This document shows, piece by piece, positions 6,231-6,461 of a stretch of DNA of 6,461 bases. A program made the position numbers and the translations under genes. Where the stretch lies: NCBI GenBank assembly GCA_964391735.1, contig CAYMNF010000080.1, positions 1 to 6,461 of the forward strand, written 5' to 3'. Every line of letters begins with the position of its first letter. Position 1 is the stretch's first letter. Under the pieces are notes generated by a model, which was not told the origin of the DNA, made no database searches, and worked only from the letters and a program-made list of their open reading frames with translations. This stretch comes from CAG-1031 sp964391735 (lineage in GTDB: Bacteria; Bacteroidota; Bacteroidia; Bacteroidales; Muribaculaceae).

Positions 6231-6269
6231 AACGCCTAATGCTGATAACTGTCAGTGTTAGGCGTTTTT
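6231..6269 (+). terminator. Rho-independent terminator after mnmE
   Basis: AACGCCTAA (6231-6239) pairs perfectly with TTAGGCGTT (6258-6266). The inner TG/TG positions form two G-U wobbles, and CTGA (6242-6245) pairs with TCAG (6252-6255), giving a 15-bp stem with a 6-base loop (6246-6251). A run of five T's (6265-6269) follows. It is oriented to stop transcripts leaving mnmE and so probably ends the whole operon. On the minus strand the T-run is weak, so it acts mainly in one direction. Confidence 0.93.
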
Positions 6270-6280
6270 ATGCATCATTT

Positions 6281-6297
6281 TGTACGGATTCTGTACG
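6281..6297 (+). repeat. Paired TGTACG direct repeats, 11-bp period
   Basis: TGTACG occurs at 6281-6286 and 6292-6297, separated by GATTC, so both face the same side of the helix at one turn. Each contains the palindrome GTAC. The pair lies 12 bases beyond the terminator, at the start of the presumed element side. Such spacing suits a dimeric DNA-binding protein or a recombinase core or arm site; no function is shown. Confidence 0.5.
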
Positions 6298-6343
6298 ACA
6301 GCGACTCATTTCACCCCAAGCTTCAGCAAGGTGGTGGAGAAAG

Positions 6344-6360
6344 TTGACAATAGTTGTCAA
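6344..6360. promoter_or_regulatory. 17-bp perfect inverted repeat, candidate operator
   Basis: TTGACAA (6344-6350) and TTGTCAA (6354-6360) are perfect 7-bp inverted arms around TAG. The site ends 46 bases upstream of the partial gene at 6407, where a regulator of that gene would bind. It could equally be a recombinase or excisionase binding site. A weak RNA hairpin is possible, but there is no T-run after it. Confidence 0.5.
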
Positions 6361-6363
6361 TGG

Positions 6364-6383
6364 TTTACGAACATTTACAAACA
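6364..6383 (+). repeat. Tandem 10-bp direct repeat upstream of the partial gene
   Basis: TTTACGAACA (6364-6373) is followed directly by TTTACAAACA (6374-6383), differing at one position. The 10-bp period places both copies on one face of the DNA, as in cooperative binding sites. It lies between two palindromes in front of the partial gene at 6407 and may be part of one control or recombination region. Confidence 0.6.
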
Positions 6384-6385
6384 AC

Positions 6386-6397
6386 GGAGAAATCTCC
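6386..6397. repeat. 12-bp inverted repeat directly before the partial gene
   Basis: GGAGA (6386-6390) and TCTCC (6393-6397) are inverted around AA, ending nine bases before the ATG at 6407. In RNA, GGAG and CTCC could form a short hairpin that hides a GGAG motif, a conceivable translation control. The stem is only four pairs, so chance is possible. Confidence 0.4.
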
Positions 6398-6406
6398 ACA
6401 AAAGAA

Positions 6407-6461
6407 ATGAGTAGCAACATTAGAATTGAGAAAATTTGTGAGTGGTGCGGAAAACAATTTA
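6407..6461 (+). CDS. N-terminus of a CxxC protein, possibly an element-borne DNA-binding protein (partial)
   Basis: Eighteen codons are visible before the window ends, reading MSSNIRIEKICEWCGKQF. The C-E-W-C-G-K knuckle (C11, C14) looks like the first half of a zinc-binding motif. I recall similar starts in Bacteroidetes proteins that combine a short cysteine knuckle with a helix-turn-helix, often near tyrosine recombinases in integrated elements; this is memory, not a search. The ATG is the first in frame and is preceded by A-rich sequence (6398-6406), as is common in Bacteroidota. Repeats and palindromes crowd the 125 bases upstream, and base composition is much more AT-rich than in mnmE. 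The 3' end lies outside the window. Confidence 0.6.
   Translation, partial: MSSNIRIEKICEWCGKQF

Overview
The window suggests a chromosomal segment of a Bacteroidota bacterium, probably Bacteroidales. Three things point there: the only convincing promoter-like element fits the Bacteroidetes TTTG / TAnnTTTG consensus, no gene start has a usable Shine-Dalgarno sequence, and the partial protein at the right edge begins like Bacteroidetes element-borne CxxC proteins. The genes are GC-rich; the last 300 bases are clearly AT-richer. Genus cannot be fixed from the sequence alone.

Left part (1-155): a leader region with a candidate promoter at 62-91 and a GC-rich hairpin at 103-130 that would lie near the 5' end of the mRNA. 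Then follow four tightly packed plus-strand genes (156-3934): an exported alkaline phosphatase, glucose-1-phosphate thymidylyltransferase (rmlA), a small cupin of the FdtA/QdtA dTDP-4-keto-6-deoxyglucose 3,4-ketoisomerase family, and a PLP aminotransferase of the FdtB/QdtB type. Each gene overlaps the next (by 1, 11 and 4 bases). The three cytoplasmic enzymes fit a route from glucose-1-phosphate to a dTDP-3-amino-3,6-dideoxyhexose (Fuc3N or Qui3N type) for surface polysaccharide or glycan. The 4,6-dehydratase (rmlB) and an N-acetyltransferase would have to be encoded elsewhere.

Middle and right (3952-6158): after a perfect 13-bp tandem duplication at the aminotransferase stop codon comes a membrane-anchored or exported DNA/RNA non-specific endonuclease. 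Its 3' end overlaps by 22 bases the start of mnmE, the tRNA wobble-uridine modification GTPase. All six genes are codirectional, with no gap over 17 bases, so they could form one transcript from the promoter near 84-91 to a strong intrinsic terminator at 6231-6269. GC skew on the + strand changes sign close to the aminotransferase/nuclease junction.

Right edge (6159-6461): AT-rich sequence, the terminator, then a run of small repeats and palindromes (6281-6397) ahead of the first 18 codons of a CxxC protein that continues out of the window. The 3' end of mnmE followed by such a gene resembles the edge of an integrated mobile element; this is inference, because no integrase or second att copy is visible. 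No tRNA, rRNA, CRISPR array or insertion sequence was seen. I did not find a convincing new biological system; the most promising leads are the right-edge element boundary and the phosphatase-linked amino-sugar operon.
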